From NCBI RefSeq assembly GCF_030848505.1, contig NZ_JAVDDU010000006.1, forward strand, positions 124,001-188,000: a stretch of 64,000 nucleotides of DNA, read 5' to 3'. Made by a program: the position numbers and the translations under genes. Source of the stretch: Marinimicrobium hydrolyticum (GTDB lineage: Bacteria > Pseudomonadota > Gammaproteobacteria > Pseudomonadales > Cellvibrionaceae). The notes beneath the pieces were generated by a model. It was not told the origin of the DNA, ran no database searches, and saw only the letters and a list, made by a program, of their open reading frames with translations. The number at the start of each line of letters is the position of its first letter. The first letter of the stretch is position 1. Below, one piece after another: positions 41,310 through 52,600 of this stretch.

Positions 41310-42547
41310 CGTTGCACCTCAGCGTTGAACGGTTCGTTTTCAGCCGCGTGAAGCTGAGGATAAAAATGGATCACTGAACCCAGCAATGCCAAAGGCCCCA
41401 TGCTGGCCATCGCGGTCAGTAGCGCCATGACACCGCCATTGCTGGCCACCCATAAGGCTGCGCCGAAGAGTATCAGCGCGCACAAGCGGACAGCGCCAAT
41501 GGGCAAGGGGTTGAGAGGTTGATTATCCGGCGGAGCCGGCAGGCGGCACGATCCTGCGAGAAATACGTTTAGAAACCCCGCCTCGCTTTTTGTCCTCGCC
41601 GTTTCCAGTCCACTAATGGTAGAGGTGCTGCGTAGAATATTCACGCCGAAGGCGACCATGTAGATGAATAGGGCGATACGCGAAACGGCGGCAAAACCCA
41701 TCGTGAAATTGTTATCCCCAAGCCAGACCAAGAGCGCATCCCCCACGGCGGCAACCAGCAATGTTGCCGCCACAAAGCCCATGATCCGCAGTACGTGATT
41801 ATTGGCCGTGACATACCCTTCGACCAAGGGTTGGGCGCCCTTGGCCAATACGGCGTTGATGTCCTTTTGTGCCCGAAGGCCACTGACCACCAAAATGGCC
41901 ACTAGGAAAAAATAGGTCAGAGCGACAATCGCCGGAAAGTTGACTCCGCTGTGCAGCCCTTGCCACTGACGAATGCCAGCTACGTTACTGGGAGTGAGGA
42001 ACAGGCATAGCGCGAAGGTGGCGGATATGAAAAACATATTGCGCCAGGTGGTGAAGCGAAAGAGCAGCACCGCGAGGGCGTTGTCATCGATCTGCAGTTT
42101 ATCCTGCTCTGGCTGAAACAGCTTTTGCTCTGCCGTGTAGCCGGGCTCTTGCTCCAAGCCGCGTCGGCGCAGCTCCATTAAGTTCGCGATGTGCCGGCGA
42201 AGTTTGAGCCCCAGCATGATCGTCATAACGATGAGGATGACACCCACGAAAGAGAGCGTTGAGCGTTCGGCGTTCTCGTCACTCAACCATACAAACGCCC
42301 ACGCGCACGCGGCAAGCCCCATGACACTGGCTACGATTGCAGCAATGTTATTGACGCGTGCCTCCCCTAGGTTTTCCACGGGAGTCTCTGGGGTGAGCGC
42401 GTGTGCGCTAACTTGTCGTTGGTAGACGCCTCGCAGGACACCGTACGGTGTCAACCAGGTTCCCAGAGCACGGCCTGTGGCGCGTACGAAGCGAAAGCGC
42501 TTGGGCTTTTGATCGCTGCTTTGGGATGTTTTCGGGTTACTCACCAA
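41306..42547 (-). CDS. Polytopic inner-membrane protein of the transfer operon
   Basis: This 413-residue protein has about eight predicted membrane helices (for example IAAIVASVMGLAACAWAFVW, FPAIVALTYFFLVAILVVSG, LCALILFGAALWVASNGGVM) and a basic N-terminal cytosolic segment. No enzymatic motif seen. It overlaps dotM by 4 bases. Function unknown; I-type transfer regions carry several such membrane genes between trb and tra. Confidence 0.7.
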   Translation of the reverse strand: MVSNPKTSQSSDQKPKRFRFVRATGRALGTWLTPYGVLRGVYQRQVSAHALTPETPVENLGEARVNNIAAIVASVMGLAACAWAFVWLSDENAERSTLSFVGVILIVMTIMLGLKLRRHIANLMELRRRGLEQEPGYTAEQKLFQPEQDKLQIDDNALAVLLFRFTTWRNMFFISATFALCLFLTPSNVAGIRQWQGLHSGVNFPAIVALTYFFLVAILVVSGLRAQKDINAVLAKGAQPLVEGYVTANNHVLRIMGFVAATLLVAAVGDALLVWLGDNNFTMGFAAVSRIALFIYMVAFGVNILRSTSTISGLETARTKSEAGFLNVFLAGSCRLPAPPDNQPLNPLPIGAVRLCALILFGAALWVASNGGVMALLTAMASMGPLALLGSVIHFYPQLHAAENEPFNAEVQR

Positions 42548-42584
42548 TATTCTCCTTCTTAGCCCAGGTCGGGCCTGACATCTC

Positions 42585-43376
42585 TTAGCGCGAAATTCCT
42601 GACTGCAACGTCTGCTGTTGCTCAGGCTCGATCAATTGTTTCAACAGTTCCGCCTGTTCCTGGAAGCGGGTCTGCACTCCGGTTAGCGGAATGCCGTCCG
42701 GGTAGAGGCGGGCCGAGCTTGGGGAATCCTCCAGCATGCCTTGCCATTGTCGGGCTTCAGCGTAGTAGGCACCGATAAAGAGCTTGCGGTGTACATTGAG
42801 CTGGTTCTGATAGGCGGGGCCGGTTTCATCGTGTGGGGCAATCTTCTTGGCCATTTGATAGGCGTGCGGATCAATTTGCGTGTGGGCCCAGCTGGCCACA
42901 TCGGCCGGCGCGCGCAGGAAGCTGAAGGTATTGCTTAGATTGATCAGCTCCGCATGGTGGTTCGCCAGAGTCATCCCCATACTCGTGCTGGCCGTGGTCG
43001 GATAGCTGATAATTCTAACCATGGCGGGCAATTGTTTCAGAGTTTGCGCGTAGTCATCCAACCACTGGCCATTGAGTGTGCCGTGTTCGCGCACCTCGCG
43101 CGTGACAGGGCGGATAAGTGCCTGCATCGCGGTATTGTGCAAACGCTGATCGTCCGGATCACAGTCGAGCTTGACCAACAATTGTTTGGCAAGATCGCGA
43201 TAAGTATCGCCGAGCTGAGCAAGGTCGCCACCTTGTTCCCGACACTCACTCAACGCCCCAATGAGGGCGCCTTGCCATTTGGCGTTGGCGAGCTTGACCA
43301 GGGGCGCGTTGTGGTTAGCCACATCGGCCCCGACGGCGAATTGGTCCAGCAAATCGGGCAGATCGGACTCTTCCAT
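42585..43376 (-). CDS. Unrecognised helical protein with GISR tail
   Basis: This 263-residue soluble, helical protein contains DANHN-type turns, LPAMVRIISYPTTASTSMG and a C-terminal amphipathic segment (QAELLKQLIEPEQQQTLQ) ending SGISR. No signal peptide or catalytic motif. Its start shares one base with the upstream stop (TAATG), implying coupling. Its Glu/Gln-rich stretch followed by S-x-S-R resembles the tails of the proteins at 31830 and 33349. Confidence 0.65.
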   Translation of the reverse strand: MEESDLPDLLDQFAVGADVANHNAPLVKLANAKWQGALIGALSECREQGGDLAQLGDTYRDLAKQLLVKLDCDPDDQRLHNTAMQALIRPVTREVREHGTLNGQWLDDYAQTLKQLPAMVRIISYPTTASTSMGMTLANHHAELINLSNTFSFLRAPADVASWAHTQIDPHAYQMAKKIAPHDETGPAYQNQLNVHRKLFIGAYYAEARQWQGMLEDSPSSARLYPDGIPLTGVQTRFQEQAELLKQLIEPEQQQTLQSGISR

Positions 43377-43954
43377 TAGGCTGCTACCGATATGTGGCCA
43401 ATATCGATAATGATCTCAGCGGGCATAACCGAGCCAGTAGGATCTGTCTTGCGCATCCTCTCGATGGCCTCCTTTGCCGCACCGATCAGTAGCAAGGTGT
43501 ATTCAGTAGGCTGACATCCGGCATCATTGAGCGTGATATAAAAGGGCAGCAAAGTGGTCCCGGCCTCATCCGCACTTTCATCAGTGGGCTTTAAACTCAG
43601 CAGGGGGGTTTGATTGATGATCCGTCCGTATTCTTCGGCAGCGGCCACAAACAGGGGGAATAAATGCGTCGGCTGTACGGCTTCCTCGACCGGGATTGGG
43701 TGCCCGTGGAAGGAGATCGTGGTGATTTTTTCAGCTTTTAGCATTTCACGTAATTGGGATGCCTGCACGCACACCAGCTTCCACACGGGAATTGATACCG
43801 AGTAGTCACAGTGCTTCCATACGCCTTCACGAGCCGCGCGATCACACGCCGCCCCGCACCGGGGGCACATCGGGGGCTCGTATAAGGTTTTAAGGTGCCG
43901 TGTATCCATTTGGTCAACAAGCTCCCTCGCCTGTTGCTGTATATCCATAGCCAT
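43376..43954 (-). CDS. Unrecognised 192-residue protein with an N-terminal zinc motif
   Basis: A Cys motif MCPRCGAACDRAA near residue 29 and a later HCDYS suggest a zinc-binding module. The remainder is alpha/beta (KITTISFHGHPIPVEEAVQP; EYTLLLIGAAKEAIERM). It lies 2 bases after topB, so the two are probably translated together. No family recognised. DNA or topoisomerase association is possible by position. Confidence 0.6.
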   Translation of the reverse strand: MAMDIQQQARELVDQMDTRHLKTLYEPPMCPRCGAACDRAAREGVWKHCDYSVSIPVWKLVCVQASQLREMLKAEKITTISFHGHPIPVEEAVQPTHLFPLFVAAAEEYGRIINQTPLLSLKPTDESADEAGTTLLPFYITLNDAGCQPTEYTLLLIGAAKEAIERMRKTDPTGSVMPAEIIIDIGHISVAA

Positions 43955-43956
43955 TG

Positions 43957-46080
43957 TTAGTCCTCATTGTGTTTACACTCGCGGTTAGAGCAGCCTAAAA
44001 AGCGGGCGCGGTCTTTGCGACGCATTTTTGTGCGCAAAGCGCTTTCGCATTTGGGGCAGGGTTCGCCATCCTTGGGGTGAAGCTCCAGCGGTTTGCCGCC
44101 CAGATCGGGGGTGGTGGTGCGGCATTCCTCATTACTGCATTGCCAGTAAAACTGTGTCGGCTCGCCCCGCCTTGGGCGGCGAATCATTGCGCTGCTACAG
44201 CGCTCGCAGGCGTTAATAGTTGGAGACGGGGGGAAGCTCAAAGCCTTAACCTGTTCAACTTGGGTGCGCACCCAGTCAGCGACGGCACCAACGAACTCTT
44301 GACGTGTTTTTTGTCCTTTACGGATCGCCCGGAAATGCATCTCCCAGAGGCTGCTCAGATCCGGAGAGGAAAGCGTGTCTGGCAACAGCCGCGCCAACTC
44401 GATCCCCCGACGGGTGGGGACAACGTACTTTTTGTCCTCTACGACCGCCACGCGTTGAGCAACCAATTCCTTCAGATAGGTTTTCTGCGTTGCGCCGGTG
44501 CCTAGCTGGCCCCGGGCCGAGCCCATACGCTGACGTACCGGTTCGGACAGCAGGTGTGTGCAGTCCTCCAGCATGGCCTGAAAAGCGCTAACGGTCAGAC
44601 GCGAAGGCGCTTTGGTTTTTCGCTCCTGCAACTGCAGTTCCCGAAGTGGGCATTGATCGCCCTGATTCAAAGCCGGCAGGTGGGTTTTTTCTTTATCCTC
44701 CGTGGGGACAAGTGATGTCCACCCGGGCTGAACGATGCCGCTGCTCTCGGCCATGAAGCGGTGATTGCCGATCAGCAAAATAACTTTATCGTTACTGGTG
44801 ATATGGTTGGGGTAGAACTGCGCCAGAAGCCGGTTCGCTACCGCCAGGTAGACGGCCTTTTGGTGGGCGCTTAGCGCCGATATATTGGGGGCTGTCGGCG
44901 ACGGGAATATCGCGCCGTGGGCATCGACGCCCTCATCCACGAACACCGGCTGGGGGTGCTCGATGTTGGCCAGGCTCACGGCCTGAGTGAACTCAGGGGA
45001 TAAACCGGCGAGCATCTGAAAGATACTGGGCACTTTGAGCAACACAGAGGTTTCGTAGGCTTTGCTCTCTACCCTAGGGTAGGACAGATACCCTTGCTCG
45101 TAGAGCTTCTGGGCGGCAGCTTCTGTCTCATCCGGCATCATAGAATGGTGCTGCGCGCAGTACTGCGAGAGTGTATTTTGATTGAAAGGCAGCGGCGGCT
45201 TGTGTTCTTGTTGCGAGCGGGTGACTGACTCGACGATCCCGTGCGTCTCCTGGCTCAAGGAAGCCTGAATACGCCGGATCGGCTCGGGATCAAAGCAATG
45301 CTCCCCATCTTCGAGCAAAGACGAGGGCAGAATAAGCCTGGCCTGAAAGGATTCGGATTCGCGCTGCAGATTGGCGCGCAGATTGTAGTAGGCGCGGGCG
45401 CTGTGGGCGTCTACCTTCGCCTGGTGGTCAACCACGTACTTAGTACATGGGGAGCGAACTCGGCCCGAATTGGCCATAAAGCTGTATCCCGCTTGCTCCG
45501 CTTTCAGCGTCAGCAAACGAGTAAAATTAATGCCGATCATCTGGTCACAAATAATACGGCTGAGCCCGGCCTCATACATTCCCCGAAACTCTCGGTTATC
45601 GCGCAGCTTACCCAGTGCTTCTCGAAGCCCCTGAACCTCCCACAAATCGCTCCAAAGGCGCTTGACGGGGCCAGTCCAGCCGGTCTGCTCCAAAAACACT
45701 TGGCCGATCACCTGACCTTCTTGGTCGGCGTCGGTGGCAAGAATCACCTCGTCAGCCTGTGCGTAGAGCCCCTGAATATGCTCGATTTGCTCTTCTATTT
45801 CGTGTTTTGGGGGGAAATTGGGAGAATCATCGACTTTCCACACTGGCTCAGTGTGTAAGATGGGGAGTGTACTCATGCTCCAGCGCTTGAGCGCCGGGTC
45901 GTAATCGTGCGGCTCGTACAACCGATGGAAGTACCCACTAAGCCACGTCACGCACCAACCGTTACCGGCCTTATGACCGCCAAACTTGGTTCCGTTTGAT
46001 GACCGAACATGTCGGCACTCGCCAAGCGCGTCAATTAATTGTCGCGCCGCGCTTGGTTTTTCCGTTATATACAGGCGCAT
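43957..46080 (-). CDS. topB: DNA topoisomerase III (type IA)
   Basis: The 707-residue enzyme starts at MRLYITEKPSAARQL (ATG at 46080); the frame extends 26 codons upstream through non-protein-like sequence. The TOPRIM domain has the N-terminal Glu (TEKPSAA) and DADQEG (117-122). The catalytic Tyr is in GYLSYPRVES, near residue 334. The C-terminus has two topoisomerase zinc ribbons (CERCSSAM...CSNEEC and CPKCESAL...CSNREC). The enzyme decatenates and relaxes DNA through a single-strand nick. Plasmid TraE-type topoisomerases support conjugative replication. It heads the minus-strand coupling operon. Confidence 0.92.
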   Translation of the reverse strand: MRLYITEKPSAARQLIDALGECRHVRSSNGTKFGGHKAGNGWCVTWLSGYFHRLYEPHDYDPALKRWSMSTLPILHTEPVWKVDDSPNFPPKHEIEEQIEHIQGLYAQADEVILATDADQEGQVIGQVFLEQTGWTGPVKRLWSDLWEVQGLREALGKLRDNREFRGMYEAGLSRIICDQMIGINFTRLLTLKAEQAGYSFMANSGRVRSPCTKYVVDHQAKVDAHSARAYYNLRANLQRESESFQARLILPSSLLEDGEHCFDPEPIRRIQASLSQETHGIVESVTRSQQEHKPPLPFNQNTLSQYCAQHHSMMPDETEAAAQKLYEQGYLSYPRVESKAYETSVLLKVPSIFQMLAGLSPEFTQAVSLANIEHPQPVFVDEGVDAHGAIFPSPTAPNISALSAHQKAVYLAVANRLLAQFYPNHITSNDKVILLIGNHRFMAESSGIVQPGWTSLVPTEDKEKTHLPALNQGDQCPLRELQLQERKTKAPSRLTVSAFQAMLEDCTHLLSEPVRQRMGSARGQLGTGATQKTYLKELVAQRVAVVEDKKYVVPTRRGIELARLLPDTLSSPDLSSLWEMHFRAIRKGQKTRQEFVGAVADWVRTQVEQVKALSFPPSPTINACERCSSAMIRRPRRGEPTQFYWQCSNEECRTTTPDLGGKPLELHPKDGEPCPKCESALRTKMRRKDRARFLGCSNRECKHNED

Positions 46081-46098
46081 TTTTGGGCATCCATAACC

Positions 46099-46126
46099 AA
46101 TGCCATTGTGGGTGGCATTTTTTTTT
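46099..46126 (+). promoter_or_regulatory. Hairpin in the topB leader
   Basis: AATGCCA-ttgtggg-TGGCATT (46099-46119) is a perfect 7-bp inverted repeat, followed on the plus strand by eight T residues to 46126. On the topB mRNA it lies between promoter and start codon. It could stop antisense transcription entering topB or act as an operator. Confidence 0.6.
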
Positions 46127-46129
46127 ATG

Positions 46130-46158
46130 ATTGTATAAGATGGCGTCAAATTAATCAA
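46130..46158 (-). promoter_or_regulatory. topB operon promoter
   Basis: On the minus strand, -35 TTGATT (complement of 46153-46158) and -10 TACAAT (complement of 46130-46135) with a 17-base spacer. It lies about 50 bases upstream of the topB ATG. Confidence 0.7.
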
Positions 46159-46186
46159 CCAGCTTTACCACAAAAGGTAAAGCTGA

Positions 46187-46609
46187 ATGCGTGAATGCTT
46201 CCATATGGATATTTTGGGGTACTGCAGCACTACCAATCGGGTGGTGCTCCCTGTATTTTCAAAGACGGATATCAAAACCGTCCGACAGCTGTTAAACCCC
46301 AATCGTCTCGCCATGCTTGCTCTAATACACCAGAGGCGATCGCTCACCGTCGCCGAGCTTATGGACGCGTTCGGGCTCAGCCAAAAGCCTACAGAGACTG
46401 GTCTGGATACACTGGAAACCTTGGGGCTTGTCAGCGTGTCGAAGGAATCAAACCCCGGACACGGGCTCCGTAGAGTGATCACGTCTTTACTGCCTCCCGA
46501 TAGAGAGTTCATCGATATACGCCTGGCTCTTGGGTCGCCCCAAGAGCCGCTAGGCGAGTCTCCTACACCAACGTCAGATTCGGTCCCTGATCCTCTTTCT
46601 CCTGATTAG
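46187..46609 (+). CDS. Winged-helix regulator, ArsR/MarR-like
   Basis: This 140-residue protein has, at residues about 40-100, a winged helix: LAMLALIHQRRSLTVAELMD, then FGLSQKPTETGLDTLETLGL. A wing and a disordered Pro/Ser tail follow. AAAGGT precedes the ATG at 46187; an internal Met at residue 7 is possible. It is divergent from topB and is well placed to regulate it. The last 47 bases overlap the 3' end of the giant gene on the opposite strand, so the two stop codons lie inside each other's genes. Confidence 0.75.
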   Translation: MRECFHMDILGYCSTTNRVVLPVFSKTDIKTVRQLLNPNRLAMLALIHQRRSLTVAELMDAFGLSQKPTETGLDTLETLGLVSVSKESNPGHGLRRVITSLLPPDREFIDIRLALGSPQEPLGESPTPTSDSVPDPLSPD

Positions 46610-49600
46610 GCTCATCTTCATGCTCAGCCGCCAACGCTTCCTGGATCTGCTCATAGTTGAGCGCACCCATGGACTCCTCTTGTGAGACATCTTCACCGTT
46701 GAGCTTTTTCAGCAAAATCTCGAACGGGTGCATCCATCCTTCCTGCTTAACCTCTGGCTTGTTCTCTGATTCCCATTTAGAAAACTCCGTGTTCAGCTCT
46801 TTCTGCCGTACGAGCAGTTTGTCCAATTCCTCCTGGTGTGGGTAAGGCGCCTCCGACAACTGTTTGAGGTGATCGATTTGTTGGTTCACGCTATCAATGC
46901 GCTCCTGGAACAGATCGGCCGAGGCGCAGCGTTCCTTGATTTTCTCCACCAAATTCTTGGGGAACCCAGATAGGCTTTCGGTGACCCTGACTGCTATGTT
47001 TTTGTCTTTACCGGGAGTCTCCGCCACAAGGAAGGCCCCATAGTCTTTGTCAGTGATTAACTTGATCGGCAAGCCGTGAAAATCCCCCAGTTCCTTCTCG
47101 TTCTGATACGCGCTCATTCTGTTCCAAGCCCTATGTGTTTCGGCCCCTACGTGAGCGTACTTGGTCAGCGTTTCGCCGTTGATGGTCATTTCGAACTCCT
47201 CCGGTACATCGCCGACGGTGGCTTTCAGAATTTCGACGCCCTCCAACTGTTCGTGCAGATACACCATTTCACTGTGTTCCAGATGCGCCAGCTTGGACCG
47301 GGCGTTGAAGGTCGAATGTTCGTGGCCGCGTCGCTTGCGTTGCAGCTCCTCGACACGCGTATCGGTTTCGATTTTCTCCTTAATGATCGGATTGTTCGTG
47401 GTCAACGCCATCAGCTCTTCGTAGGACGGGTCACAGTCGTCATCGAAGCTGCGTAGCATGTTCTCAAAGTCACACTCCATGACCTGGCGTACCATTTTCT
47501 CTTTACGATCGAGCATCTGCAGCGAAACTAAGTCACCAGATCCACGGGTCACCGGGAAGTGGAGATTGACCTCATCGTGGGTATTGCCCTGGCGAACTGC
47601 CCGTTTGTTGCGCTGCTCCATGTCGGTCGAGCGCATCGGCAGAGAGACGTGGTATAGATCCTTGAGGCGAGTTTGGACATTCGTCCCCACACCCATTTTC
47701 TCTGTAGAGGCTAACGTAAGGCGTACCTTGCCACTGCGCATACGCTCAAACAGTTGCTCTTTATCCTCGTCAGTCTTTGCATCGTGAATAAACGCAATTT
47801 CCTTGGCGGGAACACCCTTGGCTACGAGTTTGTTCTTGATATCCTTATAAAGGTGAAGGTTCTCCACCGTTTTGAACTTTGGACGACCGTCGGGGGTGGT
47901 CCCTGTTTTCACTTTTGTGCTTTGTCGTAGGAAGTCCAAAAAGACAAGTTGTGTATCGAGGTTATCGCTTCCGTCTTTCCAGCGCTGATAAAAGGTCTCC
48001 ACAAGTTCGTTAATCTTGGACTTGGGGTGATCGTCGAGCTTGTGGTGGATCAGGCGCATATCCACGCCACTTTTGCGAAGGTCTGTGTAAATATTCAGCA
48101 TGTTGTCTTCGGTAGGTTTGACAACCTTGTTCTTAATCCCTCTGGCTCGGTGGCCAAGCCAATCCATGAAGAGCTGCTGCTGTGGTGTTAGCTCGGTAAC
48201 GTGTGTTACCCGGTTTTCGTTGGGGCGCTTTATATTGAGCTGATCGCCCATTTTGATGTCAGCGACCTGGGTGAAAAGCCGCATAAGCTCCGGAATATTT
48301 CGGAACCCACTTAGCCGCTCTTTGGTTTGGTAGCTGCTACCGTCGGCCGTAAGCTCAAGGTGAGTTTGAATGTGCCCGTAGTTGGCAATGAACTGGTCAA
48401 GATTGTGGATACCAGCTCGCTCCAGTAGCTCGGGAGCCAGGTAGCGCATCATCACCATGATTTCACCCACGGTGTTGCTAAGGGGGGTGCCGGTGGCGAG
48501 CAACACCCCTTTGCCGTCGCCACGAGTCTCGCGGATCCAGTCGAATTTCATCAGCGAGTCACGGGAACGTACCGCATCGCGGGAATTGATGCCGGGCAGT
48601 CCACGGTTCTTGGTAGGAAGATCCATGTTCTTGAGGTAATGACCCTCGTCGTAACCGACAAAATCAACACCTAATTCGGTGAAATCCACATCATCGCTGC
48701 CCGCTTCAATCTTCGCATTGATCTCCTTTAACTTCTCGTTGAGGGTTTTCTTCTTGCGTTCCAGCTCCTTGGTGGTAATGCGATCATCGGATTCAATCAG
48801 CATGGTTTCCAGCTCGTCCAACTGACGGTCGATGTCGCGCTGGACGTACTCCGGCGGCATCGACATGCGTTGGTACTGACTATGAGTACAGATCACCAGA
48901 TCCCAGTCGTTGAGGCGGCATTTTTGTGCAAACAGCGCCCGCCCTTGTTTGGTTAGATCATCGGGCGTCACCGTCAGAATCCGGGCGTTGGGATACAGAT
49001 CCAGAGCCTCTTTGGTGTACTGCACCAGCATGTGGTTAGGAACGGCGATCATGGGTTTTTTTGCCAGGCCCAACTGCTTGTGTTTGATCGCAATGGCGGT
49101 GGTGGAAATTGTCTTACCACCACCGGCCTCATGCGCAAGCAACGTACCGTAGGGAGAGGTCAGCGCCCGCTCAATCACCCCCAACTGGTGACTATCAAAC
49201 GCAAACGGACGGCCTTTTAGCTCCTCGGTCACACCGGGGAAGGTCAGGTAACGACCGTCGGGTTCGGGTCGAACGAACCGATTCAGTCGGTAGTTGTAGG
49301 CATCCTGAATCTTGCGGGCACGGGTGTTGTCTTCCAGTACCCAGGAACGGAAACGCTCTTCGAGCTCGACCTGCTTGTCACAGGCTTGTTGGGTACGCTC
49401 CTGTGATACGACACGGTTGCCATCGATATCCTCGACGTACACCCGGGGGCGGGTCTGGGTCAATGAGTGCAGCAGCAGCTTGTGGAACGGTACATCTTCA
49501 GTGCCGTGCTCAATGGTAAATTCAGTGGAGCGATCTCGGCGCAGCGCATCGGTCGCTTTCACTTGCCATTCTTTGAGCAGATCGTTGAAGTTAACCGTCA

Positions 49601-52600
49601 ATCGTTCGTTGTGAGGGTATGCCTTGGCATTGACCAAGGTGCGGGCAAAGTCCTGCACCAAATCTTCTGGTAGCCATGTAGCCCCCAGTTTTACATGGAT
49701 GTCCGTGACCGGAATGGTTTTCGGCTGCGCGGCTTTTAGTGCTTCGATGTTCCGCTCAAGCGCGGGATTGTCGATCAGCGCTCGCTCGGCCACTTCACGC
49801 TTGTGTATCACGTCCCCGGACAGATAAACCGATGGGGTGGTGTACTTGCCGCTTTCTGGGTCGAGGAATATTGCCTCGCCCAGCTCAGCTTCGACTTCGT
49901 CCCAAGGACGACTCAGTGCTTGCTCAACAAATTCCGGATCAACATGCCCGTACGTGCTCATTGACGCGTACAGCGCATCTTCGGGAGTGAGGATGGCGGC
50001 GGTGATCTCAGGACGAATAACGCGATGCTTGAGAATATCCGCCTTCTCGGCCTGGTCGAGTTCCTTGTCGTAGTTCTCCAATGCGGCGACAAAGTACGCA
50101 TCCGGATCGGCCTGTAGTAGGCGCAGAGTGACTTTACGGTTCACCGGCCCGTGCGCCTGGACGAAGCGGTCGTAGCTCTCATTGACCTGCTCGCGCAGTC
50201 GCACCAGTTCATCATCCGGAACGCGCCCTTCGGGTGCCGATTCCGCCTCGACCAGTGACTTCGCCAGATCACGAAGACCGATGTAGTCCTTGGCGATGAC
50301 CGCTTGCTTCGAGTTGAGCTTAACGGCCTCGCTGAAGTACTTCGCTTGCGAGCCATCGTATTGGATCAGCCGTACCTCATCACTGTCATCGAGATACCAG
50401 CTGCCGATACGGTGTTGTTCCATCAGCTCTTCGCCGACTTCCTCAGCGGTGTCGGTGGCAATGCCCGCATCGACCCGGGCGGTGAGGCTGCGTTGTGGGT
50501 TAAATACGCCTTCGGGTAGATTCGAGAGCTGGTCGCTCAGCGCCCGTGATAAATCGCCGTTGTAGCTGCAGCTCAAACTAGGCCCGAAACGCCCGGAGAC
50601 CGCCTTGAGTTCACCGATCACATTTTGTGGGTTATCCACAAAGTATTGGTTTACGGGTAGCTCAACGGTCTCATCCTTCAGGGTGAATTCGCGACTGGTG
50701 GTGTTGACCCAGTTTTTCGCCTGGGGCCGCTCCTGGGGCAGGCGCTTGCGAAAGAACAGGATGTCGGTCATCACCTCAGTGCCGGCTTCGTTAAAAGCAC
50801 TGGTGGGCAAGCGCACCGCATGAACCAGGTCGGCGTGGGAGGCCACATATGCCCGCATCTCGTCGTTGGCTTTATCCATGGTGCCGCTGCTGGTTACGAA
50901 GGCGACGATGCCACCGGGGCGGGTGGCTTTTATGGATTCGCGCAAAAACAGATCATGGATGACCTCGCGCTTGCCCGAGGCGGGGTTGTACGTGCGCACA
51001 TCGGAGTAGGGCGGGTTACCTATGAACACATCCTTGCTGTTGGCCGGGAACTGTACATCCTGGAACGGTTTGTTGATGATTTGCGCTTCGGGATAAAGGT
51101 GCTGGGCGATTTCGGCGGTAACCGGATCGATCTCGATGGCCTGTATCCGCGCGCCGTTGCGCACAAAATCCGGCGCATCGCCCAGAAAGTGCCCGGTACC
51201 GGCGGCCGGCTCAACCAGATCGAGACGCTTGAGCTGGTCATTCACCCCCAACCGCTCAAGGCCTTGCCACATAAACTGACGAATGTCGGCGGGCGTGTAA
51301 AACGCGGTCAAAACGGTCGATTGCAGTGAATTACGCTCAGAGTCGAGAAAACGCTTCATGCACCCGGCAATGCGATCGTTCAAAGATTCGTAGCGATTGT
51401 TCCAGCGGCCGACAAATACACCATCATTTTTTCCGTTGAACTGCTTCGCCCCAAGGCCCACAAAACGGGCCAATGCTTGGCGTTCTTCGGGGGTCGGGGA
51501 GCGTTTGTGCTCTCGCAGTGTTAACAGCGTATCCAGGGCGGCGAGTGTGTACTCGCCCCGGGCGTTATCGTCTAATTGACCGTCTGGCTGGGATCCTCGG
51601 AAATCAAACAGTTCACGAGGCTCGGCGTCTCGGAGAGTTCGGCCATCGTCTCGTTGCGCGCTTCGCGGCACAGTGTCTGCAGCTGCTGGTGATCCATGAT
51701 CGTCAACGGTGCGCTCTTGCTGTCCCGAAACCGGGCGTCCGCTCGGTCGGCTGCCTGCTCGATCAGCTCCTCGGCCTTGACCAGCCACATCTGCAGGAAC
51801 ATCGGCTCCTGCGCCTGAGTCCATTCGGGGTTGGCGTTGACCAGCACCTGCAGCATTTCCAGCTGCTGGAATCCCTGCGGTTCGATCGGCAGGTCGATCA
51901 TTCGTTTGTGCATTGCTTGTCTCCTTGGGCGTATCGGTCGCCGCTTGGTTAACAGTGTTGTTCTCTTGGGCAGGGGCTTGGGGGGCGGCCTCTGCATCGC
52001 CACGGTGTTCTACGGCCTGTTCACGTTGCGCATTGGCTTGTGCAAACAGTTTATCTAGTCGCTCCGGCTCCAGGATCGGTGTCAGGGTACCGGTACGAGC
52101 TTGAGACAGCGAAGAGCTGCTGGTGACAATCAACGCGGCGTCCGGACCTAATGCCTCTGGATATGCACGCGTTACGAAATGATTATCATTCCCATTGGTT
52201 CCCACTCGCAGTATATACCCATTTTCCTGAGTCTGCACGGCCTCTTGGCTGGTTACTTGCCCAGCCAGAGCAGCACCCAAACGCAGCACAGGATTTTCCC
52301 GGAAAACCCAGATGGCTTTTCCGCGCTCGGGGCTGTAGTACTTACCGCCGAGGTTGTACAGGGTGTGGCGACGCGCGAAGGTGTCGCCGGAAATCACCCA
52401 CATATTCGGGTCGCTGCGTTGCTCGATGTTCATGCCAGCGGCGAGCACCATGGCACAGGCTTTTTCTCCACTGATGGTGGAAATGGTCGGTGCCAGAGCC
52501 GGCGCAATCACTTTGCCTTTGGTGGCCGGTAGCAGCTCGGCATTGAGCTTATCGGTGATCTCGGCGGCGGTGATTTGCGCGGGAAGGGCGGAGAGGAACG

